64,000 nt of DNA from positions 558,001-622,000 of the forward strand of contig NZ_CABPTO010000001.1 in the NCBI RefSeq assembly GCF_902460355.1, given 5' to 3'. Origin of the DNA: Streptococcus sp. Marseille-P6264 (lineage in GTDB: Bacteria > Bacillota > Bacilli > Lactobacillales > Streptococcaceae). The stretch's first letter is position 1. Each line of letters opens with the position of its first letter. The position numbers and the translations under genes were made by a program. The notes beneath the pieces are model-generated. The model was given only the letters and a program-made list of their open reading frames with translations, was not told where the DNA came from and did not search any database. Shown piece after piece: positions 48,621 through 57,867 of the stretch.

Positions 48621-48656
48621 AGAGCCTTCTAAGTAAAATGCTACTTAGAAGACTCT
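48621..48656 (-). terminator. Terminator after the surface protein gene
   Basis: AGAGTCTTCTAAGT pairs with ACTTAGAAGGCTCT (one mismatch), followed by TATTTTTC on the minus strand. Confidence 0.85.
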
Positions 48657-48707
48657 TAACTAGTTGATTGAAGCACTAGCCAAAACTTGCATCAAGGAGA
48701 TGCCCTT

Positions 48708-51700
48708 TTATGCCTCATCATCTTTGCGCTTGCGACCAAGAATCATAAATCCTAGACTCGCAAGAAGAGCACTTGTCGTTGCTCCCTCGATTGAAACTGG
48801 AGCAGTGCTACCTGTATTTGGTAAGGTCGCTTGTTTAGCCTTATCTCCTGCTGGAGTTGGGACAGCTGGCTTATCATTTGAAACAGGTTTGCTTTCAGGC
48901 TTCACTAGCTGATCCGTTTGAGCTTTATCTGCTGAATCAGTCTCTTGATCTGGCTTCACTTCTGGAGTCACTGGTGGAACCGGACTTGGCTGTGGTTGTG
49001 GCTTCGGAACCGGTTGCGGCGCTGGTTCCGGTTGTGGCTGCGGTTGCGGACTAGGAGCTTGCTTAGCTTCAAAGGCCCATTTACCGATGAAGGTTAAACT
49101 TGTTTCCTCTTCCACTTTTTCGTAACCCACGAATTTCCAAGTACCACTTGCAACAGCAACTTCTACAGGCATCGGTGCTTCTGGAACAAAAGCAATCGCT
49201 GCAGAACTACTTGTAGTATATGTTCCACTTTGTGGAAGTAGACTCAATACTTCTGTTGGCAAGTTATTGTCTGCCGTAGCACCTTCGAAGCGGTAGGTTA
49301 CTTTATAGGTTTCAGTTACCGGTGCAGGCAGAACATTAACTGGTACAGAAAATTCAGTAGAAGAACCATCTGGATAATCAACACGAACTGTACCGCTATA
49401 AGTTCCTGGTTTTGTAGTATCGATTTGACCCACAGGTGTGATATCAACTACCTTAGTGCCAGCTGGAAGGCTTGACAAGTTCGTCACATTATCGATCAAG
49501 TTTGGTTTGTCTCCAACCTTGATGATTTCTTCCGTTACCCGAGGCGTATAAATTTCAGCATTTTTCGGATTTGCCTTGAATTCCCACTTACCGGCGAAGA
49601 CTACGTTGGACTTGTTCACGACTGCATTGGCTGCGTCATAGCCCTTGAAGGTCCATGTACCGTCGTTCACACTATCTGTGTAAGTGGTTTGGGATGGTTG
49701 TTGAGCTGAAACAGAGGCGCCATTCACATAAGTTACACTGTCGCTTGGGGTCAATGCGGTGATGGCTGCTGGAAGAGCTTTATCTGATGTTGCGCTCTCG
49801 AAGCGATAAGTAGCTTGGTACTTCTTAGCTTCGAAGGTCCATTTACCTACAAACTCTACATCAGCCTTGTTGACAACGGCGCTAGCTGCGTCATAACCCT
49901 TGAAGGTCCAGGTGCCATCATTCACTGTATCTGTGTAAGTGGTTTGGGATGGTTGTTGAGCTGAAACAGAAGCACCATTCACATATTTTGCACTGTCGCT
50001 TGGAATCAAGGATGTGATAGCCGCTGGAAGAGCCTTACCTGCTGTCTCACTCTCGAAGCGGTAACTTGCTTGGTACTTGTTAGCTTCAAAGACCCACTTA
50101 CCTACAAACTCAACATTAGCCTTGTTCACGACTGCATTGGCTGCGTCATAGCCCTTGAAGGTCCATGTACCGTCGTTCACAGTATCTGTGTATGTGGTTT
50201 GGGATGGTTGTTGAGCTGAAACAGAGGCACCATTCACATAGGTTGCACTGTCGCTTGGGGTCAATGCTGAGATGGCTGACGGAAGAGTTTTATCTGCTGT
50301 TGCGCTCTCGAAGCGATAAGTAGCTTGGTACTTATTGGCTTCAAAGGTCCATTTACCTACAAACTCAACATTAGCCTTGTTCACGACTGCATTGTCTGCG
50401 TTGTAACCCTTAAACGTCCATGTACCGTCGTTGACAGTGTCTGTGTATGTCATTTGAGCGGGTTGTTTAGCTGAAACTGCTGCGCCATTCACATAAGTTG
50501 CACTGTCGCTTGGAGTCAAGACAGTGATGGCTGACGGAAGAGCTTTGCCTGATGTTGCACCTTCGAAGCGGTAACTTGCTTGGTACTTATTGGCTCTAAA
50601 TTCCCACTGACCAACAAAGGTAACATCTGCCTTATTGACCACTGCGCCAGCTGGAATATACCTCTTAAAGGTCCAGATACCATCGTTCACTACGTCTATG
50701 TAGGTAGTTTGGATTGGCTGCTTAGCAGAAACTGCAACACCATTCAGATAGGTCGCACTGTCGCTTGGAGTCAAGGCTGTAATAGCTACTGGAAGATTCT
50801 TCCCAGCAGTCGCACTTTCGAAGCGGTAACCTGCTCGATACTGGTTTTCCTTAAATTCCCATTTGCCTACAAAATCCACATTAGCTTTGTTGACAACGGT
50901 GCTATCTGCGCCGTAACCCTTAAACGTCCATGTACCGTCATTCACGGTATCTGTGTAAGTCGTTTGAGCGGGTTGTTTAGCTGAAACTGCTGCGCCATTC
51001 ACATAAGTTGTACTATCATTTAGAGATAAGGCAGTGATAGCTGCTGGGAGATCTTTACCTGCGGTCGCACTTTCGAATCGGTAAGCTACTTGATACTGAT
51101 TCGCCTTAAACTCCCACTTACCAACGAAAGCTAGATCAGCCTTTTTCACAGTCTTACTCTTAGCATCGTAACCAACAAAAGTCCAGATACCGTCGTTCAC
51201 ATCATCTGTATGCGTCGTTGTAGTTAGCTCTTCTGGTAGAACTTTTTGTTTATTGTAGTAAGTTGAGGTGTCTTTTGGTGTTTTCTTCTGGATAAAGTCA
51301 GGTAAAGAAAGTCCAGTCGTCCCACTTTCAAAACGATAGCTTACATGGTGGGGTCTAGGCGTTACTTCCCATATACCAGTATATATCACGCGCTTGCCAT
51401 CATAAGTCGCATTCTTGTGATCATATCCCTTGAAGGTCCATATGTAATCTTTTTCAGCTTCTTCTACTGATTCTTTAGCCGGTTGTTTAGCTACAATTGT
51501 GTCACCAACCTTGTAAGAGGTCTCATCTTTCGGAAGCATGTCCAAGATACTTTGTGGCAATGGAACACCTGCTTTAGATGATTTGAATACATATTCTGGA
51601 TTAGGAGTGGGGGCCCATCTTCCAACAAAAGTTCGTCTTCCTACTCCAATAATGACTTTTTCTTTATCGTATCCTTCGAATCTCCAAGTTACCTTATTTG

Positions 51701-52850
51701 CTCTATCAACATAAGTCGTTTCACTTGGTTGCTCAGCATCTACTTCTGTAAGAAACAGGCCGCCCATCTTATAATCAGTTGGATTTTTCGGAGTCAGCTT
51801 GGCGATATGATCTGGTAATGCAATATCAGGATTGGTTGACTGGAACTCATAGTCAACACCATTTGGCTCAAAGCTCCACGTTCCAGTTATGGTTTTGACT
51901 TTCGTTCCTGCAATAGCTTTTCCATATTTAGCTGTATCAAAACCATTGAAAGTCCAAGTACCAGTTGGAACACTTACTGTAGTTGGCTCAAGTTGAATCA
52001 CATCTTTGTAATCGTCCGCTTGAGCTACAAATTCACTAGCAGCTGGAAGCAATGAGCGAATTTTATTGGGCAGAGGATAGATCGGAGTTGAGTTCTTAAA
52101 TTTATATTCTACTCTGTAGGTAGTATCAGTCTGTTTTGCAGAATCCTCAGGCAATTTTCCTTTAGAGGAAGTATCTCCAGACTCTGCTTCTCTTGAAGGA
52201 ATTTTATCCTTTCCCAAGATGACTTTTGAATTTTTACTACGAAGTCCCGAATTAACGAAGGTTACCAGATTTCGGTAAACTTTATCAATTTCTTCTTGCT
52301 TTGTCGCAGTTTGAAGCACGCTATCAGCCGCTGTCATCAAATCATTAAGGATTTCTAAACTCTCATCTGTTTTCCTTGAAAAATCCTTGTTGCGCAACTC
52401 TTTGAGATAGTTTTCTAAAGCACTCTTCTTCAGACTAACGTTTGCAGAGGGCGACTGTGCAGCTCCTCCTGTGGATGGCTGAACCGTTTCAGCAGCTGGT
52501 TGAGAATTTCTAAGAGCAGTTGAATCTGTCACTTGACTCGTCTCTGTCACAGTAGGGGTAGCAGATTTTATGATGGCTTGATTGTCTTCTTTAGTCTCTG
52601 CTTGTACTGACGCAGAAGCCATCGCTGAAGTTGTCACTTGATTCTCTATTTTTGTTGCTTCAGACGCTCTTTCTGAGGCTTGATTATCTGACTTATTCCC
52701 CACTTGTGCTGTAGATTCGAGCTCATCTGCGTGAACTGTTTGGTCCACTCCAATCGCAGTGGGTGCAAACAAAAATCCAATCGCAAGGGACACAGTAGCA
52801 ACTGATAATTTGCGGATCGAATATTTTATCTTTCTATCCTGAAAAGACAT
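48708..52850 (-). CDS. LPxTG-anchored surface protein with SHIRT repeats
   Basis: This 1380-residue protein is exported and sortase-anchored. A YSIRK signal peptide (YSIRKLSVATVSLAIG, cleavage near AHA41) leads into a Ser/Thr/Gln-rich region (42-140) and a small helical FIVAR-like domain (141-205). Eleven SHIRT domains follow, ten in a row: 245-328, 331-415, 417-498, 501-582, 586-667, 670-752, 756-837, 840-922, 926-1007 and 1010-1092. A Rib-like domain (1095-1177) precedes SHIRT number 11 (1181-1262). A Pro-Gln linker (1264-1300), LPNTG at 1343-1347, a membrane helix and an RKRK tail end the protein. SHIRT stalks, known from S. gordonii Sgo_0707, project adhesive tips. Here no large tip domain is present. 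GGAGGAAAGG precedes the ATG. Confidence 0.93.
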   Translation of the reverse strand: MSFQDRKIKYSIRKLSVATVSLAIGFLFAPTAIGVDQTVHADELESTAQVGNKSDNQASERASEATKIENQVTTSAMASASVQAETKEDNQAIIKSATPTVTETSQVTDSTALRNSQPAAETVQPSTGGAAQSPSANVSLKKSALENYLKELRNKDFSRKTDESLEILNDLMTAADSVLQTATKQEEIDKVYRNLVTFVNSGLRSKNSKVILGKDKIPSREAESGDTSSKGKLPEDSAKQTDTTYRVEYKFKNSTPIYPLPNKIRSLLPAASEFVAQADDYKDVIQLEPTTVSVPTGTWTFNGFDTAKYGKAIAGTKVKTITGTWSFEPNGVDYEFQSTNPDIALPDHIAKLTPKNPTDYKMGGLFLTEVDAEQPSETTYVDRANKVTWRFEGYDKEKVIIGVGRRTFVGRWAPTPNPEYVFKSSKAGVPLPQSILDMLPKDETSYKVGDTIVAKQPAKESVEEAEKDYIWTFKGYDHKNATYDGKRVIYTGIWEVTPRPHHVSYRFESGTTGLSLPDFIQKKTPKDTSTYYNKQKVLPEELTTTTHTDDVNDGIWTFVGYDAKSKTVKKADLAFVGKWEFKANQYQVAYRFESATAGKDLPAAITALSLNDSTTYVNGAAVSAKQPAQTTYTDTVNDGTWTFKGYGADSTVVNKANVDFVGKWEFKENQYRAGYRFESATAGKNLPVAITALTPSDSATYLNGVAVSAKQPIQTTYIDVVNDGIWTFKRYIPAGAVVNKADVTFVGQWEFRANKYQASYRFEGATSGKALPSAITVLTPSDSATYVNGAAVSAKQPAQMTYTDTVNDGTWTFKGYNADNAVVNKANVEFVGKWTFEANKYQATYRFESATADKTLPSAISALTPSDSATYVNGASVSAQQPSQTTYTDTVNDGTWTFKGYDAANAVVNKANVEFVGKWVFEANKYQASYRFESETAGKALPAAITSLIPSDSAKYVNGASVSAQQPSQTTYTDTVNDGTWTFKGYDAASAVVNKADVEFVGKWTFEAKKYQATYRFESATSDKALPAAITALTPSDSVTYVNGASVSAQQPSQTTYTDSVNDGTWTFKGYDAANAVVNKSNVVFAGKWEFKANPKNAEIYTPRVTEEIIKVGDKPNLIDNVTNLSSLPAGTKVVDITPVGQIDTTKPGTYSGTVRVDYPDGSSTEFSVPVNVLPAPVTETYKVTYRFEGATADNNLPTEVLSLLPQSGTYTTSSSAAIAFVPEAPMPVEVAVASGTWKFVGYEKVEEETSLTFIGKWAFEAKQAPSPQPQPQPEPAPQPVPKPQPQPSPVPPVTPEVKPDQETDSADKAQTDQLVKPESKPVSNDKPAVPTPAGDKAKQATLPNTGSTAPVSIEGATTSALLASLGFMILGRKRKDDEA
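49575..51350 (-). repeat. Tandem 255-base repeats encoding SHIRT domains 4-10
   Basis: The YRFES/YRFEG motif recurs at residues 505, 590, 675, 760, 845, 930 and 1015, an exact 85-residue (255-base) period. Nucleotide identity is highest among copies 8, 9 and 10, which share long stretches, such as the segment coding ASVSAQQPSQTTYTD. Such arrays change copy number by recombination. Confidence 0.92.
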
Positions 52851-52881
52851 CCTTTCCTCCTCTTTTACTTTCTTGGCAACT

Positions 52882-52887
52882 ATTATA
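52882..52887 (-). promoter_or_regulatory. Extended -10 of the surface protein gene
   Basis: TATAAT preceded by TGC, 32 bases before the ATG, with no clear -35. The gap to 53020 shows nothing else. Confidence 0.6.
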
Positions 52888-53020
52888 GCATAAATAGCGA
52901 TAATTGCATATTAGGAGAGCCTATTCTTCACGTTTTTGGTTTCCTATGAAATAAATAATCATCATAAGTAAAAATAGGTATTGACTATACTTCTATCTTC
53001 ATTTACTTTCTGTTAGGTAC

Positions 53021-53062
53021 AAAAAAAGATTGAAAAAACACTAAAAGGGCTTCTTCAATCTT
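53021..53062 (-). terminator. Terminator after the metallophosphatase gene
   Basis: AAGATTGAA pairs with TTCAATCTT across a long AT-rich loop, followed by TTTTTG on the minus strand. Confidence 0.7.
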
Positions 53063-53099
53063 CTTGATTTCTCTATCAAGACGCTAGCAGGCAAATATT

Positions 53100-53831
53100 C
53101 TATTTGTCCTCTGCTGCAAAACCATCATTTCTAATCGCATAGTGCTCTATGATGCCATTCTCACCGAAAAGAATACCGTGGAGGACTCCGCCATAAACAG
53201 CTCCGCCATCCATGCCAATCTTGCCATCCTCAGTCATCCATAGTTGATCTGTTCCTGGCGCCTCATGCAAGAGGTAAAATGTCGGCGTATGACCAAAGAC
53301 GATCCTTTTGCCAGTCTGATTGCTGCCTTCATGAAAAGGCGCACGAATCCAAACTTTTTGATAATCACTGGTCTCTCGCCAGTCTTTCAGTTCCAAATCT
53401 AGGCCAGCATGGACAAAAATGTACTGCTCCGTCTCCAATAGGAAAGGCATCTGACGAATAAAATCTACTAAATCGGCCGTCTCCGTCTTGACACGTTCTG
53501 CATCCGCTACTCCATCTACAGGAGCATTGAGAGGCCGGCCCAAAAGCGAATTAATCGTCGTATCTCCGCCATTGCGTCGGTAATGGTCATAAGATTTTTC
53601 AGGATTGTCCAGCCAGGTCAGAAACATATACTCATGATTGCCAGAAAGACAGATAGCTCCTTTCTGCTCCACTAAATCCTTGACCCGCTCCAAAACTGCT
53701 CGGCTGTCTTCGCCACGATCGATCAAGTCCCCTAGAAAAACTAGTTGGCTGCGACCATCCCAGTGTTGGAGCAACTCATCAAGCATGCCTGCCTTACCAT
53801 GGACATCACCAATTGCAAAATATTCTGTCAT
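53100..53831 (-). CDS. Serine/threonine-type metallophosphatase
   Basis: This 243-residue calcineurin-like phosphoesterase has all the metal motifs: GDVHGKAG (near 7), GDLIDRGEDS (near 36), GNHEYMF (near 67), FVHAGLDL (near 140) and FGHTP (near 180). It resembles PrpE/bis(5'-nucleosyl)-tetraphosphatase and Ser/Thr phosphatases of the PPP family. Protein or dinucleotide substrates are both possible. I prefer ATG 53831 over the GTG three codons upstream. A hairpin separates it from recN. Confidence 0.88.
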   Translation of the reverse strand: MTEYFAIGDVHGKAGMLDELLQHWDGRSQLVFLGDLIDRGEDSRAVLERVKDLVEQKGAICLSGNHEYMFLTWLDNPEKSYDHYRRNGGDTTINSLLGRPLNAPVDGVADAERVKTETADLVDFIRQMPFLLETEQYIFVHAGLDLELKDWRETSDYQKVWIRAPFHEGSNQTGKRIVFGHTPTFYLLHEAPGTDQLWMTEDGKIGMDGGAVYGGVLHGILFGENGIIEHYAIRNDGFAAEDK

Positions 53832-53849
53832 AGTCGTCACTTTCTAAAG

Positions 53850-53877
53850 GAGACCGAAACACTAGTGTCTCAGCCTC
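53850..53877 (-). terminator. Hairpin after recN
   Basis: GAGGCTGAGACACT pairs with AGTGTTTCGGTCTC (mismatches), a palindrome centred on CTAG. The T tract (CCTTT) is weak, so some readthrough into the next gene is likely. Confidence 0.6.
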
Positions 53878-53883
53878 GCTTGT

Positions 53884-55542
53884 TTATTTTTTTAATAATT
53901 CTCTGGCTTGAGTCAAAGCAGCATCCGTTACATCTTCGCCAGCCAGCATCTTAGCAACTTCCTGAACACGCTCGTCAGCCGTCAGCAGCCGAACCGTTGA
54001 GACGGTCGAATTCTCATCCGAAATCTTCTCAATAAAGAATTGATAATCGGCAATCGCAATGACCTGCGGCAGATGGGAAATTGCCAAGACTTGACCGTTG
54101 GAGCCAATCTTGTAAATCTTCTGAGCGATGGCTTGAGCCACACGGCCAGAAACGCCCGTATCCACTTCGTCAAAGACAATGCTGGTCTTGCCTTCCTTAC
54201 GAGAAAAAGCTGACTTGATAGCCAACATGAGACGGGAGAGCTCCCCACCAGACGCAACCTTCACCAAAGGTTTGAAATCCTCGCCCGGATTTGCCGAGAT
54301 GTAGAATTCTACTTGCTCATTGCCTTCACGGTTGAACTTGCCCTTACTGAACTGCACTTTAAAGCGTGCCTTTTCCATGTAGAGATCCTGCAGCTCCTGC
54401 TTGATTTCTGCTTCCAGCTGGGCTGCTAGGCCGTGACGAGCTTGACTCAGCTCCTGGGCCAGCTCTACCAGCTCTCTCTCCAAGGCCTTCAGCTCTTGGT
54501 CCATATCCTCTGAGGACAAGTTACTTCCAGTTAAAAGGCTGTATTCTTTGGAAATCTGAGCAAAGTATTCCAGCACATCATCTACTTGGCCACCGTATTT
54601 ACGTGTGATGCTGTTAATCAAGTCTAGGCGACTCTCGACCTGCAGCAAACGATCTCCGTCAAAATCCAGTCCATCCAAAATATCCTCTAGGCGCTTGCTG
54701 ACATCTTCCAAGACATAATAAGTCTCTGACAAGCTGCCAGACAGTTCCTTGTAGGCTGGATCGTAATCCTCGATAGACTCAAGGTCATTCATAGCTGATC
54801 GGACATTGGTCAGACTGGAAAAATCTTCATTATCCAGCATGGTATAGGCGTTCGTCAGCGTATCGGCAATGAATTTGTGGTTGAGCAAGCGGTCCCGCTC
54901 CTGATGCAGGGCAGTATCTTCACCGCTTTTGAGGGCTGCGCTCTCAATCTCCGCCATCTGAAACTCCAGCATCTCAATCCTGGCCTTATGCTCCTGCTGA
55001 TTTTTCTGCAAAGTCAGGACTTTCTTACGCAGGCTTCGATAGCGGTCAAAGGATTCCTGATAGCAGCCTTTGAGATTTAAAAAGTCTGCTGTTCCAAACT
55101 CGTCTAACATAGCAATATGAAGCTGAGGTCTCATCAGTTCTTCCTGATCATGCTGACCATGGATATCCACCAAATGCTGGCCGACAGCCTTTAGAACAGA
55201 CAGATTAACCATCTGGCCATTGATACGGCTGACACTGCGGCCGTTTTGCAGGATTTCCCGACGGATAATCAGCTCATCGGTCAGCTCCCAGCCCTGCTCC
55301 TCAAAAATCTCTCGCAAAGCTCGGCTATTTTCCAGCGAAAAAAGTCCCTCTATCTCAGCCTTGGGGGCTCCATGACGAATAACATCCGTCGTAGCACGGC
55401 TGCCCAGCATCATGTTCATCGCGTCAATAATAATAGACTTACCGGCTCCGGTTTCCCCGGTCAAAACCGTCATACCTTGCTCAAAATTAAGGGAAATCTC
55501 CTCAATAATGGCAAAATTTTTAATCGAAATTTCTAATAACAT
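53884..55542 (-). CDS. recN: DNA repair protein RecN
   Basis: RecN is an SMC-like ATPase that gathers broken DNA ends for recombination. The 552 residues have Walker A LTGETGAGKSIIIDA near 27-41, long coiled coils (about 150-375) and the C-terminal ATPase half with VASGGELSRLMLAIK (signature) and TSIVFDEVDTGVSG (Walker B). I chose ATG 55542 because GGAAAG lies 3 bases before it. It is the last gene of the xseA operon, 9 bases after argR. Confidence 0.96.
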   Translation of the reverse strand: MLLEISIKNFAIIEEISLNFEQGMTVLTGETGAGKSIIIDAMNMMLGSRATTDVIRHGAPKAEIEGLFSLENSRALREIFEEQGWELTDELIIRREILQNGRSVSRINGQMVNLSVLKAVGQHLVDIHGQHDQEELMRPQLHIAMLDEFGTADFLNLKGCYQESFDRYRSLRKKVLTLQKNQQEHKARIEMLEFQMAEIESAALKSGEDTALHQERDRLLNHKFIADTLTNAYTMLDNEDFSSLTNVRSAMNDLESIEDYDPAYKELSGSLSETYYVLEDVSKRLEDILDGLDFDGDRLLQVESRLDLINSITRKYGGQVDDVLEYFAQISKEYSLLTGSNLSSEDMDQELKALERELVELAQELSQARHGLAAQLEAEIKQELQDLYMEKARFKVQFSKGKFNREGNEQVEFYISANPGEDFKPLVKVASGGELSRLMLAIKSAFSRKEGKTSIVFDEVDTGVSGRVAQAIAQKIYKIGSNGQVLAISHLPQVIAIADYQFFIEKISDENSTVSTVRLLTADERVQEVAKMLAGEDVTDAALTQARELLKK

Positions 55543-55550
55543 AGACTTTC

Positions 55551-55982
55551 CTACCAATTATTGATTTCAGCCGTGACTTTTTGGGCTGCACTTTCACTCA
55601 CTGCAACGACTAAGATACTGTCATTATCCGCAATGATGCTGAAAATTTCCTCAGAAAATTCTTTACTCAGGTGGCGTTTGACCACCGCTGCACTCCCTGG
55701 CACCAGATTGAGATTGAGCATATTTCCTAGATTCTGACAGGCCAAAATATTATTTTCTGCTAACTTCAGACTATTGGTCGCTGTTTTAGGAAGCTCATAG
55801 ATATAGGTATTATCTTTAAAAGGGATTTTTACAATCCCTAGCTCCTTGATGTCTCGTGAAACCGTTGCCTGTGTCGCTGTAATACCAGACTCCCTGAGAT
55901 GTTCCACAATTTCCTCTTGGGTGCCAATCTCAAATTCGCTGACAAATCGTCTGATTTTCTCTAATCTATCCTTCTTCTTCAT
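55551..55982 (-). CDS. argR: Arginine repressor ArgR/AhrC
   Basis: ArgR is an arginine-responsive hexameric regulator. The 143 residues contain the N-terminal winged helix (ITATQATVSRDIKELGIVKI, near 32-51) and the C-terminal oligomerisation and arginine-binding part with SIIADNDSILVVAVS. Streptococci usually have two or three ArgR-type regulators. This copy is the one embedded in the xse-isp-tly-recN cluster. It overlaps the tlyA end by 17 bases. Confidence 0.94.
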   Translation of the reverse strand: MKKKDRLEKIRRFVSEFEIGTQEEIVEHLRESGITATQATVSRDIKELGIVKIPFKDNTYIYELPKTATNSLKLAENNILACQNLGNMLNLNLVPGSAAVVKRHLSKEFSEEIFSIIADNDSILVVAVSESAAQKVTAEINNW

Positions 55983-56790
55983 CTTTAAATTCCTTGTGGG
56001 CTGCCTCTACGACAGCGACTAAGTCTTGCTCCAAGTCATTTTTCGGCTGCTCGCTTTTCTCCAGAAAGGCTAGAAATTCAACATTGCCATGCCCGCCTTG
56101 AATCGGAGAAAAATCTAAACCTTTGACTGAAAAACCTGCTTCTACCATAAAGGCTGTCACGGTTTCCAGTACCGCCAAATGAACTTTCTTGTCCTTGATA
56201 ATCCCCTTCTTGCCAATCTGCTCGCGACCAGCCTCGAACTGAGGCTTAATCAAGGCCACGACCTGACCTCCCTCATCTAAAATCTGATAGAGGGCCGGCA
56301 AAATCAAGCTGAGCGAGATAAAGCTGACGTCAATGCTGGCAAAGCTGGGCTGAAAGTCAAAATCAGCTGGCTCGGCATAGCGAAAATTGAACTGCTCCAT
56401 GCTGATAACCCGTTCATCTTGGCGAAGTTTCCATGCCAACTGGTTAGTCCCAACATCAACAGCATAGACCAGCTTAGCTCCATTCTGCAACATAACATCG
56501 GTAAAGCCACCGGTCGAAGCTCCGATATCCAAGGCCACTCGGTCTGCCACCGAAAGGCCAAACACTTGCAAAGCCTTTTCTAATTTTAGGCCGCCCCGAC
56601 TGACATACTTAAGTTTTTCTCCCTTGAGCTTGAGCTCTGTTCCATCATCGATTTTTTCACCCGGCTTATCAAAGCGCTCTCCATTCGCAAGTGACACGAC
56701 CAGACCAGCCATCACTCCACGCTTGGCCTGTTCTCGAGTCTCAAAGAGTCCTTGTCGATAGGCCAGTACATCCACTCTCTCCTTAGCCAT
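55966..56790 (-). CDS. tlyA: TlyA family rRNA 2'-O-methyltransferase / hemolysin-like protein
   Basis: This 274-residue protein has an N-terminal S4 RNA-binding domain (RVDVLAYRQGLFETREQAKR, 5-24) and a FtsJ-like methyltransferase domain with ALDIGASTGGFTDVML near 85 and YAVDVGTNQLAW near 111. TlyA methylates the ribose of 16S/23S rRNA in mycobacteria. A hemolysin role is not implied. The ATG overlaps the ispA stop by 8 bases. Confidence 0.94.
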   Translation of the reverse strand: MAKERVDVLAYRQGLFETREQAKRGVMAGLVVSLANGERFDKPGEKIDDGTELKLKGEKLKYVSRGGLKLEKALQVFGLSVADRVALDIGASTGGFTDVMLQNGAKLVYAVDVGTNQLAWKLRQDERVISMEQFNFRYAEPADFDFQPSFASIDVSFISLSLILPALYQILDEGGQVVALIKPQFEAGREQIGKKGIIKDKKVHLAVLETVTAFMVEAGFSVKGLDFSPIQGGHGNVEFLAFLEKSEQPKNDLEQDLVAVVEAAHKEFKDEEEG

Positions 56791-57658
56791 CCAGTCTCAA
56801 ACTTTCTATTATTTTTTGAATTTCTTTAGCTGAAAAATCACTTTCTTTTTCTAGTTGCCCCAGTAGACTTTTCGCTTGTTCCAGCGTTTCATCGAAAAAA
56901 GCTCTAGCTCCATCCAAACCTAGTAAGGCTGGATAAGTTGATTTCTCAGCCGCCAGGTCCTTCTGCGGTGTCTTACCAATCTGCTCAAAACTGGCTGTCA
57001 CATCTAAAATATCATCCCGCACCTGAAAAGCCAAACCCAAGAGCTCTCCCGCTTGACGGAGCTTCCCTAGGACTGATTGACCAGTCTGAGCAATGATCCC
57101 CGCTGCTACAAAAGGATAGGCCAAGAGCTTGCCTGTCTTATTGGCATGGATGGACTGGAGCTGGTCCATGGTCAACTTGCGACCTTCTCCCTGCATATCC
57201 AAAACCTGCCCAGCCACCATACCAAAGGAACCAGCCGCCAAAGACAGCTCTGCTATCAGATCCACCTTGACCTGACTAGGGAGCTCTGTCATTGCCACCA
57301 AACCATAAGGATCCAAAAAGAGAGAATCTCCCGCCAAAATGGCCATATCCTCCCCAAATTTCTTGTGGCTGGTCAGACGGCCTCGGCGGTAGTCATCATT
57401 ATCCATAGCTGGCAAATCATCATGGATCAGGCTACCAGTGTGAATCATCTCCAGAGCTGCTGCCACCTGAAAGTGAGCGGGAGTTAATTCCAGACCAAAT
57501 CCCTCCAGCAACTCCAAAAGCAAGAGAGGGCGGATCCGCTTGCCACCAGCCTCGACAGAATAGAGAATGGTCTCAGTCAAATCCGATGACACTTCCTTGC
57601 TCTGATAAAAATCTTGAATCATCAGGCCAATTTGCCTGATTTTATGCTCTCTTGTCAT
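56783..57658 (-). CDS. ispA: Polyprenyl synthetase, farnesyl/geranylgeranyl diphosphate synthase
   Basis: This 291-residue trans-isoprenyl synthase condenses IPP with allylic diphosphates to make the precursor of undecaprenyl phosphate. The first Asp-rich motif is [15 protein letters not shown] (near 84-98) and the second is [11 protein letters not shown] (near 216). The helical fold matches IspA. The ATG overlaps the xseB stop (ATGA). Confidence 0.95.
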   Translation of the reverse strand: MTREHKIRQIGLMIQDFYQSKEVSSDLTETILYSVEAGGKRIRPLLLLELLEGFGLELTPAHFQVAAALEMIHTGSLIHDDLPAMDNDDYRRGRLTSHKKFGEDMAILAGDSLFLDPYGLVAMTELPSQVKVDLIAELSLAAGSFGMVAGQVLDMQGEGRKLTMDQLQSIHANKTGKLLAYPFVAAGIIAQTGQSVLGKLRQAGELLGLAFQVRDDILDVTASFEQIGKTPQKDLAAEKSTYPALLGLDGARAFFDETLEQAKSLLGQLEKESDFSAKEIQKIIESLRLDG

Positions 57659-57867
57659 TCCATATCCGTTTCCGTGCCATCCGCCTGCATGACCTTGACC
57701 AAGGTCTTCTCTGCCTGATCTAGCGTCTTTTGCAAGTCTTTAGACAGCTGCATGCCCTTCTGGAATTCAGCGATGGCCTCTTCCAAGGCCACGTCTCCAT
57801 TTTCCAACTTCTGGACAATAGCTTCCAAATCAGCTAAGTTTTCTTCAAATTTTTTGTCTTTTGACAT
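57655..57867 (-). CDS. xseB: Exodeoxyribonuclease VII small subunit
   Basis: XseB is the small helical subunit that binds XseA in multiple copies. The 70 residues [36 protein letters not shown] show the family core. The frame begins inside the last codons of xseA and ends in ATGA with ispA, so translation is coupled on both sides. Confidence 0.96.
   Translation of the reverse strand: MSKDKKFEENLADLEAIVQKLENGDVALEEAIAEFQKGMQLSKDLQKTLDQAEKTLVKVMQADGTETDME

Noticed and set aside
48857-50984. Open frames on the plus strand opposite the surface protein gene
   Set aside because: They mirror the repeats of the sense gene, lack ribosome binding sites and have no family resemblance. They are shadows.
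49575-51350. Regular tandem repeats that might be taken for a CRISPR array
   Set aside because: The 255-base units are coding and in frame, with no spacers and no cas genes.
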